Shown: positions 50,908-60,831, numbered from the stretch's first letter. The stretch is 64,000 bases of DNA from Kaistia dalseonensis (GCF_030814715.1 NZ_JAUSVO010000002.1:124001-188000), one strand, 5' to 3'. A program made the numbers and translations. The notes: generated by a model from the sequence alone, not told the origin.

Positions 50908-52644
50908 TCAGAAGGGGCTGGCGAATTGGCCGGCATAGACGGTCACCGGCGGCTGCGCGCCGGGATCGGTGAGCACGTCGATGACAGCCGGCTTGCCGCT
51001 CGCCAGCGCCTCGGCCAGTACACCAGCCAGCGCCGCGCCGTCCTCGACGCGGACGCCCCGGATGCCGCAGGCCTGTGCGATTGCCGCATGGTCGACCGGC
51101 GCGAAATAGACCGCGTCGGTGTGCTCGCCATAGAGCACGTCTTCCGAATCCTTCTGATAGCCGAGGATCTGGTTGTTGAGGACGATGGTGACGACGGGAA
51201 GGTCGAGCCGCTTCAGCGTTTCGAGCTCGGACCAGACATGGCCGAAGCCGCCATCGCCTACAATGGCGATGACCGGCGCGCCCGACCGCGCCAGGCTGGC
51301 GCCGATCGCAAGCGGCAGCCCCCAGCCGAGACCAGCAAGACCGCGCGGCGTGATGAAGCGCGCCCCGGCCGCAGCAGCCGTCAGATAATTGGCCGCCCAG
51401 ATCGACGAATAGCTGGCGTCGGTGGTGATGATCATGTCGGCCGTCAAGGCGGCATCGATCACCGCCATCACCCGCTCCGGACGGATCGGCACGGCATCCT
51501 CGGTGCGGATGCGGGCGGTCAGGGCCTCCCAGCCGGCACGGGCGGCGGCGATCTTCGCTTCGATCTCGGGGCGGGCGGCGACGCGCCGCGACAGATCCAG
51601 CCTGGCCATCGCCTCGCCAAGCGCGGCAATGCCCTGCCGGGCGTCGCCGACCAGGCGGACGGCCTCATAGTTCCGGCCGATCTCCATCGGATCGATATCG
51701 AGATGGATGAAGGTCGCATCGCGCGGATAGAGCGACCAGCTGTCGGTGCCGTTCTGGTTGGTCCGGTTGCCGATCAGCAGCACGACATCCGCCGCCTCGA
51801 CGAGCGGGCGGAGATCGCGGCTGCGGCCGCCCTCTCCCATGAAATAGCCGATGACGCCGAGCGAAAGCGGATGACGCTCCGACACCACGCCCTTGCCCAT
51901 GACCGTGGTCGCGATCGGAAGATGAAACGTCTCCTGTAGCCAGGCGAGTTCGGCCGAAGCATCGGAGCCATGGACGCCGCCGCCGGCAATCACCAGCGGC
52001 GCCTTCGCTTCGGCCAGAAGCCGTGCGGCCGTCGCGATCGCCGTCGCGTCGGGTGTCGGACGGTCGAGAGGCGCCGTTCCGTGATCGTCCCGACGGGGGG
52101 AAAGCGGCGCGGGACCAACCGTCTCGATCAGGAGATCCGCGGGAACGATCAGCACCGCCGGCCCCGGCCGTCCCGATGTCGCCGCCGTGAAGGCCATGTC
52201 GACATAGTCGTCGATGCGGTCCGCATCCTCGATCCGGCGCACCCATTTGGCGCAGGAATCGAACAGGCGCAGATGGTCGAATTCCTGGAAGGCATTCTTG
52301 TCGGTCTGCGACCGCGCCACGTCCTGCACGAGCGCGACCATGGGCACGGAGGCCTTCAGCGCCTCGGCGAGCGGCGGCACCAGCAGCGTCGCCGCCGGGC
52401 CGTTCTGCGCCGTCACGACACCGACCTTCCGCGTCACGCGGGCATAGCCGTCCGCCATGGTGCCTCCGGCATTCTCCGTCCGATAGACAATCTGCCGGAT
52501 GCCGACATGGGGCGCGGCGAGATGGAAGGCGCTCGGTATGCTCTGGCCGAAGACATGATCCACGCCGTGACGCTTGAAGGCCTCGGCCAGCCGCATGGCA
52601 ACGACGGTCCCGTCGATGCGCTTGCCCTTTGTCTCTCCCGCCAT
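50908..52644 (-). CDS. Acetolactate-synthase-like ThDP-dependent enzyme
   Basis: The 578-residue protein has the three-domain plan of the acetohydroxyacid-synthase/oxidase family: the pyrimidine-binding domain with the activating Glu in IVYRTENAGGTMADGYAR (about residue 57), a central domain (about 200-340), and the PP-binding domain with IVGDGGFGHVWSELETL to LNNQILGY. QNGPAATLLVPPLAEAL resembles the usual GPG region. No FAD-specific motif is obvious. It is not clearly AHAS, glyoxylate carboligase or IolD. Pairing with a polyol dehydrogenase suggests carboligation or cleavage of a keto compound. It is first in the operon, divergent from the second GntR gene. Confidence 0.85.
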   Translation of the reverse strand: MAGETKGKRIDGTVVAMRLAEAFKRHGVDHVFGQSIPSAFHLAAPHVGIRQIVYRTENAGGTMADGYARVTRKVGVVTAQNGPAATLLVPPLAEALKASVPMVALVQDVARSQTDKNAFQEFDHLRLFDSCAKWVRRIEDADRIDDYVDMAFTAATSGRPGPAVLIVPADLLIETVGPAPLSPRRDDHGTAPLDRPTPDATAIATAARLLAEAKAPLVIAGGGVHGSDASAELAWLQETFHLPIATTVMGKGVVSERHPLSLGVIGYFMGEGGRSRDLRPLVEAADVVLLIGNRTNQNGTDSWSLYPRDATFIHLDIDPMEIGRNYEAVRLVGDARQGIAALGEAMARLDLSRRVAARPEIEAKIAAARAGWEALTARIRTEDAVPIRPERVMAVIDAALTADMIITTDASYSSIWAANYLTAAAAGARFITPRGLAGLGWGLPLAIGASLARSGAPVIAIVGDGGFGHVWSELETLKRLDLPVVTIVLNNQILGYQKDSEDVLYGEHTDAVYFAPVDHAAIAQACGIRGVRVEDGAALAGVLAEALASGKPAVIDVLTDPGAQPPVTVYAGQFASPF

Positions 52645-52666
52645 GCTATCCTCATGTTATATGTTG

Positions 52667-52680
52667 TTTGTTATAACAAA
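52667..52680. promoter_or_regulatory. Perfect 14-bp palindrome, probable operator of the second GntR
   Basis: TTTGTTA directly followed by TAACAAA lies 23 bp upstream of the ThDP-enzyme start and 64 bp upstream of the divergent GntR start. FCD-type GntR proteins often bind such TTGT/ACAA palindromes. Its closeness to the ThDP-enzyme gene suggests it blocks that promoter. Confidence 0.55.
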
Positions 52681-52743
52681 TGAACTTGCGCGCCGACTGA
52701 TTGTCAAGCACTTTGTCGGCAACTGCTTCGGCTGGGGATTTCG

Positions 52744-53433
52744 ATGAACGATGACGTAGTGGCGGCCTCGCCGTTCGATGCGCTGAGCCGGCAGAACCTG
52801 AGCGAGAGCGCCTATCGGCAGATCCGCAACGCGCTGGCCCAGAGCCGGCTGAAATCCGGCCAGAAGCTGGTGCTGCGCAGCCTCGCCGAGCAGCTCGGCA
52901 TCAGCGCCACGCCGGTGCGCGAGGCGCTGCTTCGGCTCGGATCGGAAGGCATCGTCCAGTTCGACAGTCGCGGCACCGCCTTCGTCCCGGAGATGACGCT
53001 GCAACGCTATCTCGAAATTCGCGACCTGCGCCTCTGGCTGGAAGGCCAGGCGGGCCTGCGCGCCGTCGAGACGGTGAACGATGCCGATATAGAGCGGCTC
53101 TCCGCCATCCATGAACGCATGGCGGAGGCGGAAAAGAACCAGGATTCGGCCCTCGCGCTGGAGATGAACGGCCAGTTCCACCTGCATTTGTGCACGCTGG
53201 CGCGGATGCCGATGCTGCTCCAGTTCGTCGAGAATCTCTGGGTGCAATGCGGCCCCGCAATGGGCGCACTCTACGAGGTCTCGCCGCCGCGCGATCCCGA
53301 GGGCCACCAACACCTGGCCGTGCTGCGCGGCCTTGTGGAGCGGGACGGCCAAGCCGTCCGCAAGGCGATCGAGCGGGATATCGTCGTCGGCGGGCAACGG
53401 CTCGCGCAACTGCTGAGCCAGCCGAAACCTTGA
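52744..53433 (+). CDS. GntR-family regulator (FCD domain), second
   Basis: The 229-residue protein has a winged helix (about residues 20-85: SAYRQIRNALAQSRLKSGQ, LRSLAEQLGISATPVREALLRL) and an FCD domain (about 90-220) with LEMNGQFHLHLCTLARMP. It is divergent from the ThDP-enzyme/alcohol-dehydrogenase pair and probably controls it through the palindrome at 52667. Its signal is presumably the substrate of those enzymes. It is only distantly similar to the GntR protein at 49094. Confidence 0.9.
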   Translation: MNDDVVAASPFDALSRQNLSESAYRQIRNALAQSRLKSGQKLVLRSLAEQLGISATPVREALLRLGSEGIVQFDSRGTAFVPEMTLQRYLEIRDLRLWLEGQAGLRAVETVNDADIERLSAIHERMAEAEKNQDSALALEMNGQFHLHLCTLARMPMLLQFVENLWVQCGPAMGALYEVSPPRDPEGHQHLAVLRGLVERDGQAVRKAIERDIVVGGQRLAQLLSQPKP

Positions 53434-53515
53434 GCGGGCGTCGGTTCGCCGTGATCACCAGCGCTGAACGTCCCCGAACAGTCGTCCGGGGCGGCCCCAG
53501 CGCCGATGCCGTCTT

Positions 53516-54382
53516 CTAGAAGAGCTCCGGAATCCTGTGCAAGGGCTGGTCCGGCTCGACATAGTCTCCGGCCTTCTGGCGCTTCGGCAGCTTGACCTTC
53601 TCGGTCTTGATCCGCTCATAGGGGACCTTCGACAGCAGGTGGCTGATGATGTTGAGGCGCGCGCGCTTCTTGTCGTCGGACTGCGCGACATACCAGGGCG
53701 CCCAGCCCGTGTCGCTCGCCTCGAACATCGCATCGCGGGCGCGGGAATAGTCGAACCAGCGCTCATAGGACAGCACGTCCATCGGCGACAGCTTCCAGAC
53801 CTTCTTCGGATCATCGATGCGCGCCTCGATGCGGCGCGTCTGCTCCTCGGGGCTCACTTCGAGCCAATATTTGATCAGGATGATGCCGGAATCGACCATG
53901 GCCCGCTCGACGCCGCCGACGCTGGCGAGGAACTTGGTCGCCTGCTCCTCCGTGCAGAAGCCCATCACGCGCTCCACGCCGGCGCGGTTGTACCAGCTGC
54001 GGTCGAAGATCACGATTTCACCCGCAGCCGGCAGATGCGGCAGGTAGCGCTGCACATAGAGCTGGGACTTCTCCCGCTCCGTCGGCGGCGGAAGCGCGAT
54101 CACGCGGAACACGCGCGGATTGACGCGCTCCATGATCGCCTTGATCACGCCGCCCTTTCCGGCCGCGTCGCGTCCCTCGAAGATGATGCAGATCTTGGCG
54201 CCGGACTGCTTGACCCATTGCTGCAAGCGCACCAGCTCCGTCTGCAGCCGTTCCAGTTCGGCCTCATAGATCTTGCGGCCGAGTTTCTTGCCGGCATCGG
54301 TGGGCGCCGCCTCGGACTGGAGTTCCCTGAGGTCGACATGCTTGTCGTCCCTGCTCTTCTCGCCCCTGTTCTTCTCACTCAT
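53516..54382 (-). CDS. ppk2: Polyphosphate kinase 2 family protein
   Basis: The 288-residue protein has the PPK2 Walker A FEGRDAAGKGGVIKAIMERVNPR (about residues 68-90), Walker B region EIVIFDRSWYNRAGVERVMGFC (about 121-142) and the lid with EVSPEEQTRRIEARIDDPKKVWKLSPMD (about 174-201). A charged N-terminal tail of about 40 residues precedes the core. PPK2 enzymes transfer phosphate between polyphosphate and nucleotides in the cytoplasm; the nucleotide preference cannot be read from sequence. The gene is the last of the minus-strand run that starts with the RND adaptor, 87 bp after the small helical protein. Confidence 0.93.
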   Translation of the reverse strand: MSEKNRGEKSRDDKHVDLRELQSEAAPTDAGKKLGRKIYEAELERLQTELVRLQQWVKQSGAKICIIFEGRDAAGKGGVIKAIMERVNPRVFRVIALPPPTEREKSQLYVQRYLPHLPAAGEIVIFDRSWYNRAGVERVMGFCTEEQATKFLASVGGVERAMVDSGIILIKYWLEVSPEEQTRRIEARIDDPKKVWKLSPMDVLSYERWFDYSRARDAMFEASDTGWAPWYVAQSDDKKRARLNIISHLLSKVPYERIKTEKVKLPKRQKAGDYVEPDQPLHRIPELF

Positions 54383-54469
54383 GACAATTCTCCGTTGCGG
54401 CGTCGACGCGCTCCTGGGTTGGTCTCGTCTTGTTCGCGTGAACCGATCTCCACTTCGCTCGGAAGCGCC

Positions 54470-54712
54470 CTAGGCGGCATGGAGATTGGTGGCGGCCATG
54501 ATCGCGAAGGCGGCATCGAACATTTTCATCGTCACGGCATCGTCACGCCGATCCGGATCGGTGACGGCGTAATAGAGCGCGCGACGGAGAACCGGGATCG
54601 GCTCGTGCGGATAGGCCCTGCAGATCGAGGCCGCCAGTTCGTCTCCGTCGCGGGCGAGTCGGGCCGCCGCCTCGATCGCGATCGACAGCTCTGCGACATG
54701 CGGATCAATCAT
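54470..54712 (-). CDS. Small helical protein of unknown function
   Basis: The 80-residue protein is mostly helical and carries no family motif known to me; phrases such as AYPHEPIPVLRRALYYAV suggest a compact helix bundle. It overlaps the SulP gene by 8 bp, so translation is probably coupled. Coupling and position between the SulP transporter and PPK2 support it as a real gene. Confidence 0.6.
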   Translation of the reverse strand: MIDPHVAELSIAIEAAARLARDGDELAASICRAYPHEPIPVLRRALYYAVTDPDRRDDAVTMKMFDAAFAIMAATNLHAA

Positions 54713-56519
54713 GTTGACCTCCTCGTTTCTCCAGAGGCTCGGGACTGAGAACCGGCTCGCCCATCTCGCCGATATCGTCCTCCTCGCCGGCCGGGCCGCC
54801 CGTCTCGGTCGCGAGCGCGCGAACGGCCCTGCGCAGGGTGGGGTAGATCTCTACGCTGGGCCCATCGAAACCGCGCTCGGCCAGCCAGTGCTTCCATTCG
54901 GTGGCGCGCCCGGCGCCGACCAGGCGGATGCCGCGCTGCCGCAGTGCATCGGCGATATCGCGCAGGGTGAACAGGCCCGTAATGTCGATGCGCGTCATCG
55001 GCAGCAGGTCGATGACCACGGCATGGAGCGGCGTGGGCGCCGCCGCCACCGCTGCCAGCAGTTCCTTGCGGAATTGGCCGGCATTGAAGAATACGAGCGG
55101 TGCGTTGAAGCGCAGGATGACCAGCCCGGGCACCGGGCGCGCCGTCTTGTGGCGGCCGAGCGCGTGGAACCCCGGCAAGCCCTCGACGCTGCCGAGACGA
55201 TCGACGCCCGGGCGCGCGGTCAGCTGGATGAAACGGAGCAGGGCCAGCACGACGGCGAACAGCACACCCTTGGTGATGCCGAGGCCGACGACACCGAGCG
55301 TGGCGAGAACCGAGATCGCCGCCTCGATCCGGTCGGCCCGCCAGATCTGCCGCAGCGTCGTCAGATCGATCAGCGAGAGGCCGGCGAAAACCAGCACGGC
55401 ACCGAGCGCCGCCAGCGGCACATAGCGGAGCGGCCAGGTGAGGGCGAGGAGCACCACGCCGACGATCGCCGCAGCGACGAGGCCGGTGAGCTGGGTCCGG
55501 CTGCCATTGGCGTCGCCTACGGCCGTGCGCGAATCGGCGCCGCTGATCGCGAATGTCTGGGAAAGCGCGGCCGCCAGATTGGAGGCACCGAGCGCGGCGA
55601 ATTCCTGGTCGGCATCGACCTCATAGCCGTTCTTCGCGGCGAAGGACTGGGCGGAGAATATGAGGCTCGCATAGCTGACCAGCGCCAGCGCGGCGGCATT
55701 GGGCAGGAGATCGGGCAGGTCGGCGAGCCCGGCGCTTGGAAACGCGAAATGCGGCAGACCGCCAGGCACCGGCCCGAGCGTGGCGAGCCCCAGGCGATCG
55801 AGCCCGAGCAGCGCGACGGCGGCGGCGGCGAGCGCCATCGCCACAATGCCGGACGGTAACGCCGGGAGAAGGCGCGGCAGCAGCCCGACGATTGCGAGCG
55901 CCGCGAGCCCGATCCCGACGGCGACCGGAACGGCCTCATGCGCGCGGCGCAGTGTCTCGAGCGCCAACGCCAGCCCGTGGCTCTGGAGCGGAATGCCGGT
56001 GAGCTTGCCGAGCTGGCCGAGGATGATGGTGAGCGCAATACCGTTCAGCAGGCCGACGAGGATCGGTTTCGACAGAAAATCGGCCAGCGTTCCCAGGCGC
56101 AGCAGGCTCGCGATCAGGCAGATCAGGCCGGCGAGCAGGGTCAGCATGGCCGCGAGCGCGGCGTAGCGGACCGGATCGCCCAGAGCGAGCGGCGCGACAG
56201 CCGCGGCGAGCACGGCGCAGGTCGCCGCATCCGGCCCGACGATCAATTGCCGCGACGAGCCGAAGACGGCATAGACCAGCGGCGGCACGAAGCAGGCATA
56301 GAGACCGTATTCCGGACGAAAGCCGGCCAGCTCGGAATAGGCGATGCCGACGGGGATCGCCACCGCCGCGACCGCGATGCCCGCCCTGAGATCGGCGGGA
56401 AGGTCGGCGCGATTATAGTGGCGCAGCGCCGTGATCCCCGGCGCCCAGCGATCGACGCGGGCGATGGCGCCGAGAAGACGGCCGACCACGCCCTCTCTCG
56501 CCTCGTCTGCGCTGGTCAT
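54705..56519 (-). CDS. SulP-family anion transporter with STAS domain
   Basis: The 604-residue protein has the SulP membrane domain (about residues 30-425, with DLRAGIAVAAVAIPVGIAYSELAGFRPEYGLYA) and a C-terminal STAS domain (about 455-560, LRFNAPLVFFNAGQFRKELL, VVIDLLPMTRIDITGLFTL). SulP proteins carry sulfate, bicarbonate, dicarboxylates or other anions across the inner membrane. It overlaps the RND gene by 4 bp upstream and the small gene by 8 bp downstream. The substrate is unknown. Confidence 0.9.
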   Translation of the reverse strand: MTSADEAREGVVGRLLGAIARVDRWAPGITALRHYNRADLPADLRAGIAVAAVAIPVGIAYSELAGFRPEYGLYACFVPPLVYAVFGSSRQLIVGPDAATCAVLAAAVAPLALGDPVRYAALAAMLTLLAGLICLIASLLRLGTLADFLSKPILVGLLNGIALTIILGQLGKLTGIPLQSHGLALALETLRRAHEAVPVAVGIGLAALAIVGLLPRLLPALPSGIVAMALAAAAVALLGLDRLGLATLGPVPGGLPHFAFPSAGLADLPDLLPNAAALALVSYASLIFSAQSFAAKNGYEVDADQEFAALGASNLAAALSQTFAISGADSRTAVGDANGSRTQLTGLVAAAIVGVVLLALTWPLRYVPLAALGAVLVFAGLSLIDLTTLRQIWRADRIEAAISVLATLGVVGLGITKGVLFAVVLALLRFIQLTARPGVDRLGSVEGLPGFHALGRHKTARPVPGLVILRFNAPLVFFNAGQFRKELLAAVAAAPTPLHAVVIDLLPMTRIDITGLFTLRDIADALRQRGIRLVGAGRATEWKHWLAERGFDGPSVEIYPTLRRAVRALATETGGPAGEEDDIGEMGEPVLSPEPLEKRGGQHD

Positions 56520-59500
56520 GCCGAAACCCCTGCCGGCGGCACGGTTGCGCCGAGGGATGGCGGCGGCGCCTCGGCTGCTTTCCGGTCCCGCTTCAGGCCA
56601 TAGAAGGTCGAATAGAGCACCGGCACGAGAACCATGGTCAGCAGCGTGCCGTAAGTGAGCCCGGCCATGATCACGACGGCGAGGCCGACCCAGAATACAT
56701 CCGACAAAAGCGGGATGACGCCGAGCACGGTCGTGCCCGCCGCGAGCAGAACGGGACGGAGCCGCGAGACCGCGGCCTCGATCGTGGCGTCGTATCGGCT
56801 GAGGCCACGGCCGATGCCGGCATTGATCTCGTCGAGCAGGACGAGTCCGTTCTTGATCATCATGCCCGCGAGGCTCATCGCCGCCAGCAGCGCGACGAAG
56901 CCGAACGGAACGCCGGTGACGAGCAGCCCGAATATGACGCCGGCGAGCGCGAACGGTATTGTGAGGGCGATGACGAGCGGCGGCCGCAGCGCGTTGAACA
57001 GCGCCACCATGATGAAGATCGTGATGCCCAGCGCCGGGATCGCGCCGGGGAGCAGCGAGGCCTGGCTCTTGGTGCTGTTTTCCTGCTCACCACCCCATTC
57101 CATGCTGTAGCCGGCCGGCAGCGGCAGCGCCTCGATCTTCGACTTCACATCCTGGTAGAGGGTCGGAAACGTCTTGCCGGGCGCCGCATTGGCCTGCACC
57201 GTCAATGTCCGCCGGCGATCATAGCGCGCGATCACCGCCTCCTGCGGCGCGACGAGGACTCCGTCCACGACCTGCGCCAGCGGAACGCTGCGCGTGCTCT
57301 CGATGCCGCGCACGCCGAGCACGTCGATGTCGCCCGGCCGGTCCCGTTCGCTCGCCACGTTGCGCATCACGATCGGAACCAGTTCGTCACCGTCGCGGAA
57401 CAGGCCGATCGGCAGCCCGTCATAGGTGCGCCGCGTCGTGCGGGCGAGGTCCTCGCGACTGACGCCCGCCCAGCCGGCACGGATCGGGTTATAGTCCGGC
57501 CGCACCTCCAGCACCGCCTGGCGCCAGTCGGTCTGCATCAGTCCGGAATCGGGGCTGGCGCGCAGGATGGCGAGGACTTCGTCGCCGAGGCCACGCAGGA
57601 CCGCTGGGCTCGCCGTGCCGGGACCGCTGATGCGGAGCTCGAATTTCCAGGTATCGCCGGGCCCGACGCCGAACTTGCGCAACGGCGTCAGCGCGGTCGG
57701 ATAGTTCTGCGCCAGCCAGGGCTGCAGATCGGCGATCAGGCCATCGATCTCGCCGAGCTCATGGACGTTGACGACGAGTTGGCCATAGGCCGAATTCTGG
57801 GATTCGGGCTCGACCGGCAGGTAGAAGCGTGGCGGGCCGGCGCCGACGAAGGTTGCGACGTCGGCCACGCGTGGATCGGCGCGCAGATGCTGGTCGATCG
57901 CGGCCAGATCGGCCGAGACGCGCTCGATGCGGGTGCCCTCCGGCATCCAGTAGTCGACCATGAATTTGGTCATGGCGGCATCGGGGAAGAACAGCTTGGT
58001 CACACTGCCGAAGGAGCCGAGCGCCGCGATCAGCACGGCAACCGCGATGGCGATCGTGGCGAAGCGGAAGCGGATCGCGAGATGCAGGAGGCCACGGAAA
58101 CCGTCGAAGAATGGGCCGCCAAATGCTTCGGCGCTCGGGTTCTTGGCCGGTTTCAACATGGCGATGCATTGCAGCGGCGTGACCGTGACGGACAGCACCC
58201 AGGAGATCAGCAGCGAGATCGCGACGACCGAGAAGAGACTGGCGCAATATTCACCCGCGCTCTCCTGCGAGGCGAAGATCGGATAGAACGCCATGACCGC
58301 AATGATGGTGGCGCCCAGCAGCGCCATCGCCGGCTGGCTCGCCGCCTCGACCGCCGCCGCCCTTCGTTCCATGCCCTGGTTGATGCGCACGGCATAGCCG
58401 TCGGCGATGACGATCGCATTATCGACCATCATGCCGAGCGCGATCACCAGCGCGCCGAGCGACATGCGCTGCAGGTCGATGCCGAATATGCTCATCAGCA
58501 GGAAGGTCGCCATCACGGTCAGCATCAACGCCGTGCCGATGACCACGCCCATGCGCCAGCCGGACGGCACGGTGAGCACCACGAGCACGATGACGATCGA
58601 TTCGAGCAGGCTGATGAAGAAGCCGCGCACCGACTGGTCGATGGTCTCCGACTGCCAGTTGACCTTTTCGACGCCGACGCCGATCGGCAGGTCCAGCACG
58701 AGCTCGGCGAGGCGCTTGTCGACCGCCTTGCCAACCGTGACGACATTCTCGCCCGGGCGGTTGGTGATGGCGATGCCGATCGCCGGACGGCCGTTGAAGC
58801 GCATGATCTGCGTCGGCGGATCGACATAACCTTCGCGAACCGTGCCGACATCGCGCAGCCGGATCACCTCATTGGTGCCGCCTTGCGATTGCCGGCTGGC
58901 ATTCTGCAGCAGGTCGAGCGCGGTCGGCTGCAGGGCCAGATCGCCGATCTCCTCGGCCAGGCTGAACGTGCCCGTCGGCGCAATGCGCAGCTTGCTGTCG
59001 TTCACATACATCTGGCCGCCATCGACGACCGCGTTCTGCGTGGCGAGGCCGGCGGCGATGGTCGCCTCGGAGATGCCGAGCTGCGCGAGCTGGCTCTGGC
59101 TCACGTCGACATAGATCTGGCGGTTCTGAACGCCCCAGAGATCGACGCGGGCAACGCCGGGAACGAGGCTGAGCTCGCGCTTGAGATCGTCGGCATAGGT
59201 CTTGAGCTGGCTCGGCGAATAGCCGTCGCTGGTGACGGCGAGCAGCAGGCCGAACACATCGCCGAAATCGTCGATCACCTGCGGCTTGCCGGCGCCGGGC
59301 GGCAACTGGCGCGCGGCTTCATCGACTCGGGCGCGAACCTTGTCCCAGATCCCCGGCAGTTCCTCGGAGCTGTAGGAGGCCTTGATGTTGACCTTGATCC
59401 GCGAGCTGCCGGCGCGCGAAAAGCTCTCGAGCGAATCGAGCTCCTTGAGCTTCTGCAACGAGATTTCGAGCTTGTCGGTGACCTCCTGCTCGACCTCCTC

Positions 59501-59668
59501 CGGGCTCGCCCCCGGATAGCTGGTCATCACCACGGCGGTCTTGATCGTGAATTCCGGATCCTCGAGCTGGCCGAGCGTGAAGAACGCCGCAACGCCCCCG
59601 ATCAGGATCAAAGCCGCAGCAAACCAGGTGGCGGTCGGACGATCGACGGCGAATTCGACGATCTTCAT
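56516..59668 (-). CDS. RND efflux transporter, inner-membrane pump
   Basis: The 1050-residue protein has the RND layout: one N-terminal helix, a large periplasmic loop (about residues 35-330), helices 2-6, a membrane segment with LGMMVDNAIVIADGYAVR (about 395-412), a second periplasmic loop (about 555-855), and the final helices with MSLAGMMIKNGLVLLDEINAG. Paired Asp residues expected for proton transfer are in the DNAIVIAD segment. It would form a trimer with the adjacent adaptor and an outer-membrane channel that is not in the window. The start overlaps the adaptor stop by ATGA; the frame farther upstream to 59770 is inside the adaptor and rejected. Confidence 0.92.
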   Translation of the reverse strand: MKIVEFAVDRPTATWFAAALILIGGVAAFFTLGQLEDPEFTIKTAVVMTSYPGASPEEVEQEVTDKLEISLQKLKELDSLESFSRAGSSRIKVNIKASYSSEELPGIWDKVRARVDEAARQLPPGAGKPQVIDDFGDVFGLLLAVTSDGYSPSQLKTYADDLKRELSLVPGVARVDLWGVQNRQIYVDVSQSQLAQLGISEATIAAGLATQNAVVDGGQMYVNDSKLRIAPTGTFSLAEEIGDLALQPTALDLLQNASRQSQGGTNEVIRLRDVGTVREGYVDPPTQIMRFNGRPAIGIAITNRPGENVVTVGKAVDKRLAELVLDLPIGVGVEKVNWQSETIDQSVRGFFISLLESIVIVLVVLTVPSGWRMGVVIGTALMLTVMATFLLMSIFGIDLQRMSLGALVIALGMMVDNAIVIADGYAVRINQGMERRAAAVEAASQPAMALLGATIIAVMAFYPIFASQESAGEYCASLFSVVAISLLISWVLSVTVTPLQCIAMLKPAKNPSAEAFGGPFFDGFRGLLHLAIRFRFATIAIAVAVLIAALGSFGSVTKLFFPDAAMTKFMVDYWMPEGTRIERVSADLAAIDQHLRADPRVADVATFVGAGPPRFYLPVEPESQNSAYGQLVVNVHELGEIDGLIADLQPWLAQNYPTALTPLRKFGVGPGDTWKFELRISGPGTASPAVLRGLGDEVLAILRASPDSGLMQTDWRQAVLEVRPDYNPIRAGWAGVSREDLARTTRRTYDGLPIGLFRDGDELVPIVMRNVASERDRPGDIDVLGVRGIESTRSVPLAQVVDGVLVAPQEAVIARYDRRRTLTVQANAAPGKTFPTLYQDVKSKIEALPLPAGYSMEWGGEQENSTKSQASLLPGAIPALGITIFIMVALFNALRPPLVIALTIPFALAGVIFGLLVTGVPFGFVALLAAMSLAGMMIKNGLVLLDEINAGIGRGLSRYDATIEAAVSRLRPVLLAAGTTVLGVIPLLSDVFWVGLAVVIMAGLTYGTLLTMVLVPVLYSTFYGLKRDRKAAEAPPPSLGATVPPAGVSA

Positions 59669-60831
59669 GATTTCGACCCTTCGACAGGCTTCGCGGGCTC
59701 GGCCGCTTCGTCGGGCAGGCGCACGATTTCGCCATCGGTCAGGCTGTTGGCGCCGGCCGTCACCACCCATTCACCCGCTTTGAGACCCTGAGTGACCTGG
59801 ATGCCGCCCTGGACGACGCGGCCGACCTCGATCGGCCGCAACGCGACCTTGTCCGTTGCCGGGTCGACGACCCAGACGGCAAGCGGCGCCTTGCCCGGCT
59901 CGAGCGGGCGCACGGCGATCGGCGGCACGACGATCTGCTTCGCCGCCTCACCTTCGTTGACGCTGGCGACGCGGAAACTGCCGGCCATGCCGGGCAGGAT
60001 GGTGAATTTGGCGTCGGAGGACTGGTCCATCGCGATCGTGACCGGGAATGTGCGTGTCAACTGCGACGCTTCCGTGCCGATCTCGACGACCTCGCCTTTC
60101 AGCACCAGACCCGGATAGGCGTCGAACCGCGCTTCGATCGAACCGACAAGCGGCACGAGGGTGATCAGCGTCTCCGGCACGTCGATCACCGCCTCCAGAC
60201 GGCGCATGTCGAGCAGACGCACGATCTGCTGCTGGGCGCGGATTTCCTCGAACACTTCGGGATAGACCGCGACGACGCGGCCCTCGAACGGCGCCTTAAG
60301 GACCGTCTGCTCCAGATCGATCTGGGCGCGGCGCAGGGCGGAGCGCACGGATTGGACGCGTGCCGCCGCCCCCTCCCGGGCGCTCAACGCATCGTCGCCG
60401 CGCGCCTTCGGATAGGTGCCACTCTTCACCAACGGCATGACGCGCTCATACTGGTCGGACTTCATCTGCAGATCGGCATTGGCCTGATCGAGATCGGCCT
60501 GAAGCCGTGTCACGTCCGACAGATAGGAGCTCTCGTCCAAAGTGGCCACGATGGTGCCCGCTTCGATCCTCTGGCCGACGCGCACCGGCAGGCTGGCGAT
60601 CTGCCCCGAGACGCGGAAGGCCAGCATCGCCTCCTGCGCCGCCTTGGCGAGGCCCGGGAACTGGCGCTGGCCGAGTGCGGTCGCGACACCGACCTGCATC
60701 GCCGAAACCGGCCGCGGCGGCGCGGGCGCCTTCGCCTTGTCCTGGTCGGAACAGCCGCTCGCGATCAGCAACAGGCCCATGCCCGCCGCGACGGCCACAA
60801 GTGCGCGCAGACCTTGCCTCGGCGCTGTCAT
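59665..60831 (-). CDS. RND efflux periplasmic adaptor lipoprotein
   Basis: The 388-residue protein has a lipoprotein signal (LVAVAAGMGLLLIASGCSDQ, Cys near residue 27), a first lipoyl half (QEAMLAFRVSGQIASLPVRVGQRIEAGTIVA, about 70-100), a helical hairpin (about 105-165), a second lipoyl half (VLKAPFEGRVVAVYPEVFEEI) and a beta-barrel with membrane-proximal domain. It links the RND pump to an outer-membrane channel. GAGG precedes the ATG at 60831; the longer frame to 60879 would put 16 residues before the signal. It heads the minus-strand run. Confidence 0.9.
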   Translation of the reverse strand: MTAPRQGLRALVAVAAGMGLLLIASGCSDQDKAKAPAPPRPVSAMQVGVATALGQRQFPGLAKAAQEAMLAFRVSGQIASLPVRVGQRIEAGTIVATLDESSYLSDVTRLQADLDQANADLQMKSDQYERVMPLVKSGTYPKARGDDALSAREGAAARVQSVRSALRRAQIDLEQTVLKAPFEGRVVAVYPEVFEEIRAQQQIVRLLDMRRLEAVIDVPETLITLVPLVGSIEARFDAYPGLVLKGEVVEIGTEASQLTRTFPVTIAMDQSSDAKFTILPGMAGSFRVASVNEGEAAKQIVVPPIAVRPLEPGKAPLAVWVVDPATDKVALRPIEVGRVVQGGIQVTQGLKAGEWVVTAGANSLTDGEIVRLPDEAAEPAKPVEGSKS

